Shown: positions 43,176 to 52,288 of the stretch, in pieces
Layout of the letters: each line of letters begins with the position of its first letter
Position numbering within the stretch: the first letter of the stretch is position 1
NCBI RefSeq assembly: GCF_001591105.1
Contig: NZ_BCUD01000021.1
Location: forward strand, 1-60,138
Direction of reading: 5' to 3'
Length of the DNA: 60,138 nt
Source of the DNA: Vibrio nereis NBRC 15637
GTDB taxonomy: Bacteria > Pseudomonadota > Gammaproteobacteria > Enterobacterales > Vibrionaceae
The notes under the pieces: generated by a model
Seen by the model: the letters and a program-made list of their open reading frames with translations, nothing else
Told to the model about the DNA's origin: nothing
The model's database searches: none
Position numbers and translations under genes: made by a program

Positions 43176-44525
43176 GTGAGTGGTTACGTGCACATAATTC
43201 AAACTCTTTCCGATAAAGCACTGCACAAGCGAGTACTCATGCTCGCGATACCTATGGTGCTATCTAATATTACCGTCCCTCTACTTGGGTTAGTTGACGC
43301 CGCGGTGATCGGTCACCTTGAACATGCTTGGTATCTGGGTGGTGTTGCGCTGGGCAGTACAATGATCAGCGTTTCCTTTTGGCTGCTTGGCTTTTTACGC
43401 ATGTCGACCACGGGATTAACAGCGCAGTCTTATGGTTCCGACAATAACCGTCAACTTGGTCTGGTGCTGACCCAGGGCATCACTATGGCGCTTGGCTTTG
43501 CCGCGTTATTTCTTTTGCTCCATCCGTTTGTGGCGAATTGGGTTTTTAGTTTCAGCGATGCCAGTGAGCAGGTGAAGCATTTTGGTGAGCAGTACTTTTT
43601 TGTTCGAGTCTGGAGTGCTCCTGCAGCGCTAATCAACTTTGTTTTGCTGGGTTGGTTGCTCGGCACACAAAATGCCAAAGCGCCGATGTGGATGGTGATC
43701 ATCTCAAACTCGACCAATATTGCGCTCGATATCTTGTTTGTGATTGGCTTGGGTTGGAAAGTGGAAGGGGCGGCACTGGCTTCAGTGATTGCCGACTACA
43801 CAGGCATGAGCTTTGGGCTATGGTGTGTATGGCGTACGTGGATTCAGCGTCAATTACCTTCACCTCTGGTATTGCTCAAAGACACCACTCATGGTTTGAG
43901 TCGCTTTGTAAAACTGAATCGAGACATCTTCCTGCGTTCACTTTGCTTACAAGCCGCATTTACCTTTATGACCTTTCAGGGCGCGAGTTTTGGTGATGAC
44001 ATTGTGGCAGCCAATGCGGTACTTATGAGTTTTTTGATGATGATTTCCTACGGTATGGATGGATTTGCGTACGCCATGGAAGCCATGGTAGGTAAAGCGA
44101 TCGGTGCCAAAGATAGAGAACAATTGAGCCAATCCTTACTAGGGACATTCTTTTGGAGTCTGGTGATCTGCGCTGTACTGACGGTACTGTTTGGTTTATT
44201 TGGATCGTCTTTGATCGGTTTGATCACTGATATCCCGACGGTACATGAGATAGCACTGGTGTACTTACCCTGGTTAGTGGTGATGCCCTTGGTGTCCATG
44301 TGGTGCTTTTTGTTTGATGGCATATTTATCGGTGCGACCAAAGGGACAGAAATGCGCAACGGCATGTTTATTTCTACTTGCAGTTTCTTTGCCGTGTTTT
44401 ATGCCGCCTCAGGGTGGGGAAATCATGCGTTGTGGATGGCGATGTTGAGTTTTATGGCAATGCGTGGGGCCACCTTAGCCGTTATGTTTTACTGTCAATG
44501 GCGGCGAGATGAGTTTTTAGCGTAA
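43176..44525 (+). CDS. dinF: MATE-family exporter, DinF type
   Basis: 449 residues from the GTG at 43176; a GTG at 43188 is equally possible. Twelve membrane helices of the MATE family, closest in pattern to E. coli DinF (MLAIPMVLSNITVPLLGLVDAAVIGHL; RMSTTGLTAQSYGS). DinF follows lexA in E. coli and is SOS-induced; here a methyltransferase gene intervenes. Exports toxic compounds with Na+ or H+. Substrate unknown. Confidence 0.9.
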   Translation: MSGYVHIIQTLSDKALHKRVLMLAIPMVLSNITVPLLGLVDAAVIGHLEHAWYLGGVALGSTMISVSFWLLGFLRMSTTGLTAQSYGSDNNRQLGLVLTQGITMALGFAALFLLLHPFVANWVFSFSDASEQVKHFGEQYFFVRVWSAPAALINFVLLGWLLGTQNAKAPMWMVIISNSTNIALDILFVIGLGWKVEGAALASVIADYTGMSFGLWCVWRTWIQRQLPSPLVLLKDTTHGLSRFVKLNRDIFLRSLCLQAAFTFMTFQGASFGDDIVAANAVLMSFLMMISYGMDGFAYAMEAMVGKAIGAKDREQLSQSLLGTFFWSLVICAVLTVLFGLFGSSLIGLITDIPTVHEIALVYLPWLVVMPLVSMWCFLFDGIFIGATKGTEMRNGMFISTCSFFAVFYAASGWGNHALWMAMLSFMAMRGATLAVMFYCQWRRDEFLA

Positions 44526-44539
44526 CCGTGACAGAAAAA

Positions 44540-44565
44540 GCCCGAGCCCATTGACCGCTCGGGCT
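44540..44565 (+). terminator. Terminator after dinF
   Basis: AGCCCGAG-CCCATTGACCG-CTCGGGCT followed by TTATTATT. Confidence 0.78.
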
Positions 44566-44756
44566 TTATTATTACGTATATGTAAAAATCATTTTCAATT
44601 TGGTGGGATTATCATCTATTTGAAAGTGTCTAGAATGGGTACCAACAAAACGACGCAGCGACGAATGAAATCGTCATCTACGCTTATACCAACTTAGATA
44701 AGGCGTTGAGCTAATAGCTGCCTCTTATTCTCTCCCTACGTTGAAAGGAAAATCCA

Positions 44757-45905
44757 ATGGCACTTGATATTAAACCGGGTCAAAAGTCGATTAAGTCTAA
44801 AGCAGCGGTTGCATGGGCAGCTGGCGAACCACTAAAAATGGAAGAAGTGGATGTCGAACTGCCGAAGAAAGGCGAAGTGTTAGTGCGCATCGTTGCGACG
44901 GGCGTTTGTCACACAGATGCCTTCACCCTATCTGGTGATGATCCAGAAGGTATCTTCCCTGCGATTCTTGGCCACGAAGGTGGTGGTATCGTTGAAATGG
45001 TCGGCGAAGGCGTGACCAGCGTTGAAGTCGGCGACCACGTTATTCCCCTTTACACCGCGGAGTGTGGTGAGTGTAAGTTCTGTAAATCAGGCAAAACGAA
45101 CCTTTGTCAGGCCGTGCGTGAAACACAAGGCAAAGGGCTGATGCCAGATGGCACTAGCCGTTTCTCCATTAATGGCGAAACCATCTTCCACTACATGGGT
45201 TGCTCGACTTTCTCTGAGTACACGGTGCTGCCAGAAATCTCTCTAGCGAAAGTCAACAAAGAAGCGCCACTTGAAGAAGTGTGTCTGTTGGGCTGTGGTG
45301 TCACAACTGGTATGGGCGCAGTACTGAATACAGCGAAAGTAGAAAAAGGCGACACGGTTGCTATCTTCGGTCTGGGTGGTATTGGTCTGTCTGCGATCAT
45401 CGGTGCACGCATGGCTGGCGCGAGCCGCATCATTGGTATTGATATCAATGAGAGCAAGTTTGACCTGGCGAAACAGCTAGGCGCGACAGACGTAATCAAC
45501 CCACAGCAATTTGATAAGCCAATCCAAGAAGTGATCGTTGAGATGACCGATGGCGGTGTGGATTACTCATTCGAGTGTATTGGTAACGTCAACGTGATGC
45601 GTCAAGCTCTAGAGTGCTGTCATAAAGGCTGGGGCGAATCCGTGATCATTGGTGTTGCGGGTGCGGGTCAAGAGATCTCAACCCGTCCATTCCAACTGGT
45701 TACTGGTCGTGTATGGCGTGGTAGCGCGTTCGGCGGCGTAAAAGGTCGTTCTGAATTGCCAGAAATTGTGAACCGTTACATGGCCGGTGAGTTTGGCCTG
45801 CAAGAGTTCATTACTCATACCATGGGCTTAGAAGACGTGAATAAAGCGTTTGACCTAATGCACGAAGGTAAGAGCATCCGCACGGTTGTTCATATGGATA
45901 AATAA
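44757..45905 (+). CDS. frmA: S-(hydroxymethyl)glutathione dehydrogenase (class III alcohol dehydrogenase)
   Basis: 382 residues. Zinc ADH: catalytic-zinc Cys in TGVCHTDAF and GHEGGG, the structural-zinc lobe CGECKFCKSGKTNLC, and the NAD-binding GLGGIG. Oxidises S-hydroxymethylglutathione (from formaldehyde) and reduces S-nitrosoglutathione. Followed by its partner fghA after 64 bases. No frmR-type repressor is visible nearby. Confidence 0.97.
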   Translation: MALDIKPGQKSIKSKAAVAWAAGEPLKMEEVDVELPKKGEVLVRIVATGVCHTDAFTLSGDDPEGIFPAILGHEGGGIVEMVGEGVTSVEVGDHVIPLYTAECGECKFCKSGKTNLCQAVRETQGKGLMPDGTSRFSINGETIFHYMGCSTFSEYTVLPEISLAKVNKEAPLEEVCLLGCGVTTGMGAVLNTAKVEKGDTVAIFGLGGIGLSAIIGARMAGASRIIGIDINESKFDLAKQLGATDVINPQQFDKPIQEVIVEMTDGGVDYSFECIGNVNVMRQALECCHKGWGESVIIGVAGAGQEISTRPFQLVTGRVWRGSAFGGVKGRSELPEIVNRYMAGEFGLQEFITHTMGLEDVNKAFDLMHEGKSIRTVVHMDK

Positions 45906-45910
45906 TTCGC

Positions 45911-45934
45911 TTTGGCTCCCTGATGGGAGCCAAA
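45911..45934 (+). other. Hairpin in the frmA-fghA intercistronic region
   Basis: TTTGGCTCCC-TGAT-GGGAGCCAAA, a perfect 10-bp stem. Only a modest T content follows, so it may attenuate transcription or mark an mRNA cleavage/stability boundary between the two genes. Confidence 0.6.
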
Positions 45935-45969
45935 TCTGTATTTGATTATTGACCTTCAAAGGACAACTT

Positions 45970-46809
45970 ATGACGATTGAAAACGTTAGCCAGGCTAAAG
46001 TCTTTGGTGGCTGGCATAAACAATATACGCACGACTCAGCCACGCTGAACTGCAATATGCGATTTGCGATTTTTTTACCGCCAAACGCGACGAAGTCGAC
46101 TCCAGTACCGGTAGTGTATTGGCTATCGGGTTTAACGTGTACCGATGAAAATTTCATGCAGAAAGCCAGTGCGTTCCGCAAAGCGGCAGAGCTTGGCATT
46201 GCGATTGTTGCACCCGACACCAGCCCGCGCGGAGATGATGTCGCGGACGATGAAGGCTATGACTTAGGTAAGGGGGCGGGTTTTTACCTCAATGCCACTC
46301 AGCAGCCTTGGGCTAGTCATTACCATATGTACGATTACGTGACACAAGAGCTGCCTGCCCTGATTGAAGCCAACTTCCCGGTATCTGAGCTGAAGTCAAT
46401 TTCTGGCCACAGCATGGGCGGACATGGGGCGCTGACCATTGGTCTGAAAAATGCCTCGGCGTATCGCTCGATTTCGGCCTTCAGCCCGATTTGTAACCCG
46501 ATGCAGTGTCCTTGGGGACAAAAGGCCTTTAATGCGTATTTGGGCAGCGACTTTGCCACTTGGCAGCAGTACGACGCAAGTGAGTTGCTCAAGCAAGCCA
46601 AAGCGGAGCTGCCTATCTTGGTTGACCAAGGTGACGCAGATGGTTTCTTAGTCGAACAGTTGAAACCGGAAGAGCTCCTTGCTGCAGCGCAAGTGCATGG
46701 TTCGGATCTAGAACTGAGAATGCAGCCGGGTTACGACCACAGCTACTTCTTTATTTCGAGTTTTATCGATGAGCACCTAGCGTTTCACGCTAAACATCTC
46801 ACTAAGTAG
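45970..46809 (+). CDS. fghA: S-formylglutathione hydrolase
   Basis: 279 residues from the ATG at 45970 (AAAGGA upstream). Esterase-D family: nucleophile in GHSMGGHGAL (about Ser147), Asp in LVDQGDADGF and His in GYDHSYFF. Releases formate and glutathione, completing formaldehyde oxidation after FrmA. Confidence 0.97.
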   Translation: MTIENVSQAKVFGGWHKQYTHDSATLNCNMRFAIFLPPNATKSTPVPVVYWLSGLTCTDENFMQKASAFRKAAELGIAIVAPDTSPRGDDVADDEGYDLGKGAGFYLNATQQPWASHYHMYDYVTQELPALIEANFPVSELKSISGHSMGGHGALTIGLKNASAYRSISAFSPICNPMQCPWGQKAFNAYLGSDFATWQQYDASELLKQAKAELPILVDQGDADGFLVEQLKPEELLAAAQVHGSDLELRMQPGYDHSYFFISSFIDEHLAFHAKHLTK

Positions 46810-46823
46810 ACTCTGGCAAGAAA

Positions 46824-46858
46824 CAAAAAACCGCAGCACGTTGGCTGCGGTTTTTTTA
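46824..46858. terminator. Bidirectional terminator between fghA and sthA
   Basis: AAAAAACCGCAGC-ACGTTG-GCTGCGGTTTTTTT between convergent genes. Confidence 0.9.
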
Positions 46859-46869
46859 TTGGTTGTTTA

Positions 46870-48270
46870 TCAGAACAAACGGTTTAAACCATTCAACGCC
46901 GCTACACGATACGCCTCGGCCATGGTTGGGTAGTTGAAGGTGGTATTGACGAAGTACTCGATGGTGTTCGCTTCGCCTTTCTGCTCCATGATCGCCTGAC
47001 CGATGTGGATGATTTCCGCCGCTCGTTCCCCAAAGCAGTGAATACCGAGGATCTCTTTAGTCTCACGGTGGAACAAAATCTTCAAGCTGCCGATGTCTTT
47101 ACCTGCAATCTGAGCGCGCGCTAGGTGTTTGAACGACGATCGACCGACTTCATAAGGCACTTTGGCTGCGGTGAGCTCTTGCTCGGTTTTACCTACGGAG
47201 CTGATTTCCGGAATGGTGTAGATACCCGTTGGAATGTCTTCAATTAAACGACCATCGGCCTGTCCTTTGTTAATGGCCTGAGCCACAAAACGGCCTTGGT
47301 CATAGGCAGCACTCGCTAGGCTAGGGTAGCCAATCACGTCACCCACTGCGTAAATGTGGTCGACTTCGGTTTGGTAATTTGTGTCGACTTTGAGTTGGCC
47401 GCGAGAATCTGCCTCTAAGCCAACTGCAGCAAGGTTGAGCCTATCTGTGTTACCTGTACGGCCGTTGGCATACAGCAAACAGTCTGCTTTCATTTTTTTG
47501 CCTGATTGCAGGTGGACAACCACGCCGTCTTCGGTCCCTTCGATTTTCTCGTACGTTTCATCGTTGCGAATCACCACGCCGCTGTTCCAAAAGTGGTAGG
47601 ACAGGGCATCTGACACTTCGTTATCAAGGAAAGACAGTAGGCGATCGCGGGTGTTGATTAAGTCCGTTTTAACGCCCAATCCGCGGAAAATCGACGCGTA
47701 TTCACAGCCGATCACGCCCGCACCGTAAATGATGATGTGGCGAGGGTCATGCTTTAAGCTCAGGATGGAATCACTGTCATAAATGCGTTCGTGAAGAAAA
47801 TCAACATCACTCGGTTGGTAAGGTCGTGAACCAGTCGCGATGACAAAACGGTCTGCACTGTACAATTCTTCGGTGCCGTCACTTTGGGTCACTGCGATGG
47901 TGTATTTATCGGTGAAACGCGCGATACCAGAAATCATGCTGCAGTGGTTACGATCGTAAAATCCTTGACGCAGACGCGTTTGCTTATCAATCACCGATTT
48001 TGCATGGCCCAAAATATTGGAGAAGGTCGAATGAATGCTGGTGTTGTTATTGCAGAAAAGCGGGTTACTGTTGAATTCGATGATGCGGCTAACGGCATGG
48101 CGTAGCGCTTTTGATGGGATGGTGCCCCAGTGGGTACAACCGCCACCAACGCTGCTCTCCTTTTCTACAATCGCGACGTTGAGACCGGCTTTGGTTAATC
48201 CCATTGCCGCCCCTTCACCTCCGGGGCCACTACCAATAACGATTACATCAAAGTGGTTACTCTCCGCCAT
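46870..48270 (-). CDS. sthA: Soluble pyridine nucleotide transhydrogenase
   Basis: 466 residues from the ATG at 48270 (AAGGAT upstream), the same length as E. coli SthA; an upstream frame extension is ignored. Flavoprotein of the disulfide-reductase fold: FAD motif IGSGPGGEGAAM, then GGGCTHWGTIPSKALR, in which the redox disulfide of relatives is lost, and the NAD(P) motif IYGAGVIGCEYASIF. Balances NADPH against NADH. Divergent from fabR, as in enterobacteria. Confidence 0.97.
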   Translation of the reverse strand: MAESNHFDVIVIGSGPGGEGAAMGLTKAGLNVAIVEKESSVGGGCTHWGTIPSKALRHAVSRIIEFNSNPLFCNNNTSIHSTFSNILGHAKSVIDKQTRLRQGFYDRNHCSMISGIARFTDKYTIAVTQSDGTEELYSADRFVIATGSRPYQPSDVDFLHERIYDSDSILSLKHDPRHIIIYGAGVIGCEYASIFRGLGVKTDLINTRDRLLSFLDNEVSDALSYHFWNSGVVIRNDETYEKIEGTEDGVVVHLQSGKKMKADCLLYANGRTGNTDRLNLAAVGLEADSRGQLKVDTNYQTEVDHIYAVGDVIGYPSLASAAYDQGRFVAQAINKGQADGRLIEDIPTGIYTIPEISSVGKTEQELTAAKVPYEVGRSSFKHLARAQIAGKDIGSLKILFHRETKEILGIHCFGERAAEIIHIGQAIMEQKGEANTIEYFVNTTFNYPTMAEAYRVAALNGLNRLF

Positions 48271-48557
48271 AGTTCTATCCTTGTTATATAGTCTTAACAT
48301 TGCTTTAGCGAGATTTTAACTGATTTGTCAAGGCGGTAAATGGAAACCACACTAGAGAGTCGAACGGATCACGCAGAATCATCTAATTACAATAAAGGGT
48401 ATGCTGTGTGTCTCTAATTAGAATCGAAAAGATTGAAAATTGACGCTAACTCGGTTTAATTGCCCATCGGTAGTCACAGCTGGGCATTTTTAGGTTATCT
48501 ACCTAAGCTAATCGTTGTATATTTAGGGCTACCGATATAAGCAGTAGAAAAGTTGAT

Positions 48558-49199
48558 ATGAAATCCATGGGAATCCGTGCACAGCAGAAAGAGAAAACGC
48601 GTCGTACATTGATTGACGCTGCATTCAGTCAGTTAAGCGCTGATAGAAGTTTCTCAAATCTGAGTTTGCGAGAAGTCGCACGCGAAGCGGGGATTGCGCC
48701 AACTTCATTTTATCGGCATTTTAAAGATATGGACGAACTGGGTCTAACCATGGTTGATGAGGGTGGCTTGCTCCTTCGTCAGTTAATGCGTCAGGCTCGT
48801 CAACGCATTGTCAAAGAGGGCAGTGTGATTCGGACTTCGGTTGAAACTTTTATGGAATTCATCGAAAGTAGTCCTAATGTATTTCGATTATTACTGCGCG
48901 AGCGCTCAGGCACATCGGCTGAGTTTCGTGCGGCAGTAGCGAGAGAGATTCAACACTTTGCAGCGGAATTAACCGAATATCTGATCGGGACAGGGATGAC
49001 ACGTGAAGAAGCGTTTACACAAGCAGAAGCATCCGTCACTCTGGTTTTCAGCTCTGGTGCGGAAGCCTTAGATTTAGAAAGACGAGCACGCGATGAACTC
49101 GCGGAACGTCTAATTATGCAATTGCGAATGATAGCCAAAGGGGCCTATTGGTATCGCAAAGAACGTGAACGTAACCGATTAAAAGGTGGGATAGATTAA
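48558..49199 (+). CDS. fabR: TetR-family regulator of unsaturated fatty acid synthesis, FabR
   Basis: 213 residues. Helix-turn-helix REVAREAGIAPTSFYRHF. The N terminus MGIRAQQKEKTRRTLIDAAFSQL matches E. coli FabR, which represses fabA and fabB in response to acyl-thioester pools; an internal ATG at 48567 gives that exact start, so either may be used. Overlaps yijD by one base (TAATG). Confidence 0.93.
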   Translation: MKSMGIRAQQKEKTRRTLIDAAFSQLSADRSFSNLSLREVAREAGIAPTSFYRHFKDMDELGLTMVDEGGLLLRQLMRQARQRIVKEGSVIRTSVETFMEFIESSPNVFRLLLRERSGTSAEFRAAVAREIQHFAAELTEYLIGTGMTREEAFTQAEASVTLVFSSGAEALDLERRARDELAERLIMQLRMIAKGAYWYRKERERNRLKGGID

Positions 49200-49579
49200 T
49201 GTCGAACGAAACAAACCAAGTTAATCGTGGTTCTGAGAAGAAAACGCTAGTACTGGCTGTTGTTGCTGGTATCTGTGGTGACGCTATGTTGTCATGGCTG
49301 ACCATGAGCGAAGTTTCTTTCTCAATTTTTCCACTAATTGCTTTAGTCCTTGCTGTACAAGCACTTTACCAAGAATACCTAAGTAAGCCAGTCTCTGAGG
49401 ATATCCCTCTGGTTGGTCTAGCTTGCTTCTTTGTTGGCGCGTTTGGCCACTCTGCGTTTATCAAAGCGCAGTACCCAGAAGCGGGCTCAAACATGTTAGC
49501 GATCTTTATTACGCTTGGTCTATTGGCGTGGATTGCGAAAAAACTGGGTTTTACGAACCGTCAAACTCAGGCTGAATAA
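49199..49579 (+). CDS. yijD: YijD family inner-membrane protein
   Basis: 126 residues with four hydrophobic segments. It matches E. coli YijD, whose gene also overlaps fabR. Segments such as FSIFPLIALVLAVQALYQEYL and FIKAQYPEAGSNM are shared features from memory. Function unknown. Confidence 0.92.
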   Translation: MSNETNQVNRGSEKKTLVLAVVAGICGDAMLSWLTMSEVSFSIFPLIALVLAVQALYQEYLSKPVSEDIPLVGLACFFVGAFGHSAFIKAQYPEAGSNMLAIFITLGLLAWIAKKLGFTNRQTQAE

Positions 49580-49610
49580 ATTCAGCACATTGCTGGTAAA
49601 TCATTAGGAA

Positions 49611-49641
49611 AGGGCCTGGCTTTATCGCCAGGCCTTTTTGT
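49611..49641 (+). terminator. Terminator after yijD
   Basis: AGGGCCTGGC-TTTAT-CGCCAGGCCT followed by TTTTG. Confidence 0.88.
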
Positions 49642-49665
49642 TTGTCTGCAGATGGTTGGTGAAAC

Positions 49666-49700
49666 GAAAAAAAGCGCACAGAATAAACCGTGCGCTTTTG
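49666..49700 (-). terminator. Terminator of the PTS operon
   Basis: On the minus strand AAAGCGCACGG and CTGTGCGCTTTTTTTC form a stem followed by a T run, 23 bases after the stop of the last PTS-operon gene. Confidence 0.85.
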
Positions 49701-49722
49701 ACTAGCCAACGTTGTTATGGTG

Positions 49723-50604
49723 TTAGCGCCTGTTTGCCATGCGCTTGTATTGGTGTCTTCGACCTCTGAGTGTGATGCCTAAGTGCAGAATGTTCTCCGG
49801 CGGAGCAATGCCACTGTAGCCGCCGTCACCAATGTGGACGATGTCAGCACCTGCCGCTTTTGACGCAATCGCCACTTGCTCAATGTAGGACTCGGTTGCG
49901 CCTTCCTGTGAGGTGCCAATCGCCAGCATACCCAGCATGCCGCTGTTATGTACCGCCGCCATCATTGCTTTTGCCAGTTGCGGGTCTACACCCGGTGTGG
50001 TGTAGGGGGCTGGGAACATCATGATATCTGCCCCAGCTTCGGCAAAGGCAGGCACAATCGAGAGGTTGTAGTCATTGCCGACACCACCTGCGTGCATCTT
50101 CCCTGCGACGATGATGATCTCTTGCGATACGCTGCGTACCAGAGAAATTGCGTCTAAGATTGTTTCTTGTGTCACGCAGTTGCCAGGGTTGCCCGTCAGC
50201 ATCACGTAATCTAAGCCGAGCTCGACGGCTCTTTCGACGGTTTGTTGGGTGACAGTACGGCCAATGTCGATGTGTGGTGCTCCAGCTGGGACGGGCTCCA
50301 GGTTGCAGCCGATTAGGCGCCCGGTGACACGTTTAATTTCTGCAATCGACATGGACTCGTCCGGATTGTCAGAAAGAATGCGGATTTTTGGATCCATTAC
50401 ATCTAGGCAGTTGAGTGTGATCATATCCGCGCCAAAGGCCGCTGCAATTTCAGCACCAGAGACCACATCAATCGGCGGTGCAATGGCGACCACGTTCTCA
50501 ACCATTAAGGTGCGGCCTTCCGAAAGACGAATGCTTTCCACGACCTGTTCGCGTGTCGCTTTGTGGACATCTTCAGAAGTGTAATCAAATATGCGCTTTT
50601 TCAC
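49723..50604 (-). CDS. TIM-barrel-like protein of a PTS operon, function unknown
   Basis: 293 residues, no signal peptide. The alternating pattern of short beta strands ending in small or acidic residues (MVENVVAIAPP, DMITLNCLDV, YVMLTGNPG, IIIVAGKMHAG, DIMMFPAPYTTPG, LGMLAIGTSQEG, ADIVHIGDGGY) reads as an (alpha/beta)8 barrel. Databases often label this family haloacid dehalogenase-like or phosphonomutase-like, but no HAD motif (DxDxT) is present, so I would not use that name. Overlaps the IIA gene by 20 bases, so it is part of the PTS operon. It could be an aldolase- or epimerase-like enzyme acting on the imported sugar phosphate. Confidence 0.8.
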   Translation of the reverse strand: MKKRIFDYTSEDVHKATREQVVESIRLSEGRTLMVENVVAIAPPIDVVSGAEIAAAFGADMITLNCLDVMDPKIRILSDNPDESMSIAEIKRVTGRLIGCNLEPVPAGAPHIDIGRTVTQQTVERAVELGLDYVMLTGNPGNCVTQETILDAISLVRSVSQEIIIVAGKMHAGGVGNDYNLSIVPAFAEAGADIMMFPAPYTTPGVDPQLAKAMMAAVHNSGMLGMLAIGTSQEGATESYIEQVAIASKAAGADIVHIGDGGYSGIAPPENILHLGITLRGRRHQYKRMANRR

Positions 50605-50947
50605 TGTCTAATACCTTTTGTAGTTTTTGGTGGATAACCGAAATTTCTTCGGCCATTTCACGGCATAGCATGGTGGTCATGATGTGGTCTTGAATGTGGG
50701 TGAGTATTAGGGTCATGGTGACCTTGCCTTCCCCTTGGTCAAAACCGATCAATGATGTTTGGGATTTGTGCACCGCGACCAGAGCATCATCCCCAGCTTT
50801 CATCAAAGATTGCGATTGTTTGAAATCGCCACGTCGTGCCGCTTGCATGGCATCCATAAATGCCGCGCGGGCTTCGCCAACCTGACATAACAGAGTCATC
50901 AAGAACTCTTCTGTAATGTCATCACTTGAGTTAATTTCAGTCGTCAT
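50585..50947 (-). CDS. PTS lactose/chitobiose-type EIIA
   Basis: 120 residues, an all-helical IIA of the Lac family. The phospho-accepting His lies in the conserved LTHIQDHIMTT segment. It receives phosphate from HPr and passes it to the IIB encoded two genes upstream. One base overlaps the IIC gene and 20 overlap the TIM-barrel gene, so translation is coupled. Confidence 0.94.
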   Translation of the reverse strand: MTTEINSSDDITEEFLMTLLCQVGEARAAFMDAMQAARRGDFKQSQSLMKAGDDALVAVHKSQTSLIGFDQGEGKVTMTLILTHIQDHIMTTMLCREMAEEISVIHQKLQKVLDSEKAHI

Positions 50948-52284
50948 TAAGCAACTCCTTGTTCTAATACGGTTTCTTTTTTCGTCCCATTGGCTGCTGA
51001 TTGTTTTGCTCTCTCTTCCGCGAGTAGTTGTTTCTCATGCACTTTCAGGAAGGGATAGAACACCAAAGCGCTTACACAGACACTGCTCAGTACAACCAGT
51101 GCTGCGGTGCCAGAATTGGTGGAGATGATTGCGCCGATCGGGGCCGGCATTGTCCATGGTGGAATGGCAATGATTTTGGATACAAAGCCCGCTTTAAACG
51201 CTAACCAAACGATGGATGTGTTAATCGTTGGGGCAAGTAGCCAAGGAATGAAATAAATCGGGTTCATCACGATCGGGGTGCCAAAAATAACTGGCTCATT
51301 GATGTTGAATGTACCGGGAATGATCGACATTTTACCGATGGTCTTTAACTGAGTGGCTTTCGAGCGCATCATTAAGACTACCAATCCCCATGTTCCCCCT
51401 GCACCACCGACAAAGATGAAAAAGTCCATCACAGGGTTGATGAATATTGCCGGTAAGGGTTCACCTGCGGCTAAAGCATCTTGATTCATGCCTAGGTTTA
51501 TCAGCAACATAGGACCAATGATGCCACCCACAACTGATGCGCCGTGAATGCCGCTAAACCACAGTATTTGTACGATCAAAACCGCAAGAAGACAGGCAAT
51601 AAAACTATCTGAAGCTACAACTAAAGGTTGGAATAGTTGCATGATGGCGGTGGGTATTTGCAGGTCGTATCCGGCTAAGAACACGTTGATTGTCATCACA
51701 ATGAACGAGATGAAAACAATCGGAATCAGCAAATCAAACGAGGCCGAAATTTTAGGTGGCACCGCGTCTGGCATATTGATGCGAATGTTATATTTGATGA
51801 GTAATCGCTGCATTTCAGGGACGAGCAAACCACATAATATTGCTGTGAAGGCACCAGTCCCCCCCAAAAATGCGCCTGGCAGAGCGCTGCCTATATCGGT
51901 GTTGGCCATTGGCGCAACCGACAATAAGAAGGCGAACATGGATAGCATGCCGGTGTTCATCGCTCTTAGCTTGTAAGACTCAGCAAGACTGAAACCAATA
52001 CCGAATGCGGCGTATAGGGCAAAAATCCCCATACTTAGTTGAAAGGGGGCCATGATGTTGTCTTTGCCAATGATTTCTATTAGCGCATGCCAGCCATCAA
52101 AAAACGCGTTGCCCTCGGAAGGTGGGAAGGCAAGTACTAAAAGAAGCGAGCCGACGATCAGAAACGGCATAGTGGAGACAAAGCCATCTTTGATCGCATT
52201 GACGTGACGCTGGGCTGATAATGTTCCAGCAAAAGGGGCGACGTAGTTCTCGACGAAGCCCAACACTTTATCGAAAAAAGCCAT
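50947..52284 (-). CDS. PTS lactose/chitobiose-type EIIC permease
   Basis: 445 residues, about ten membrane helices. Lac-family IIC (chitobiose, cellobiose, lactose group), with the start FFDKVLGFVENYVAPFAGTLSAQRHVNAIKDGF recognisable and the conserved PGTFNINEPVIFGTPIVMNP substrate-region segment. Substrate not readable from sequence. Second gene of the operon. Confidence 0.95.
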   Translation of the reverse strand: MAFFDKVLGFVENYVAPFAGTLSAQRHVNAIKDGFVSTMPFLIVGSLLLVLAFPPSEGNAFFDGWHALIEIIGKDNIMAPFQLSMGIFALYAAFGIGFSLAESYKLRAMNTGMLSMFAFLLSVAPMANTDIGSALPGAFLGGTGAFTAILCGLLVPEMQRLLIKYNIRINMPDAVPPKISASFDLLIPIVFISFIVMTINVFLAGYDLQIPTAIMQLFQPLVVASDSFIACLLAVLIVQILWFSGIHGASVVGGIIGPMLLINLGMNQDALAAGEPLPAIFINPVMDFFIFVGGAGGTWGLVVLMMRSKATQLKTIGKMSIIPGTFNINEPVIFGTPIVMNPIYFIPWLLAPTINTSIVWLAFKAGFVSKIIAIPPWTMPAPIGAIISTNSGTAALVVLSSVCVSALVFYPFLKVHEKQLLAEERAKQSAANGTKKETVLEQGVA

Positions 52285-52288
52285 AGAA

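Noticed and set aside
49723..50604. Haloacid dehalogenase-like hydrolase name for the PTS-operon barrel protein
   Set aside because: No DxDxT motif or other HAD signature is present; the strand pattern fits a TIM barrel.
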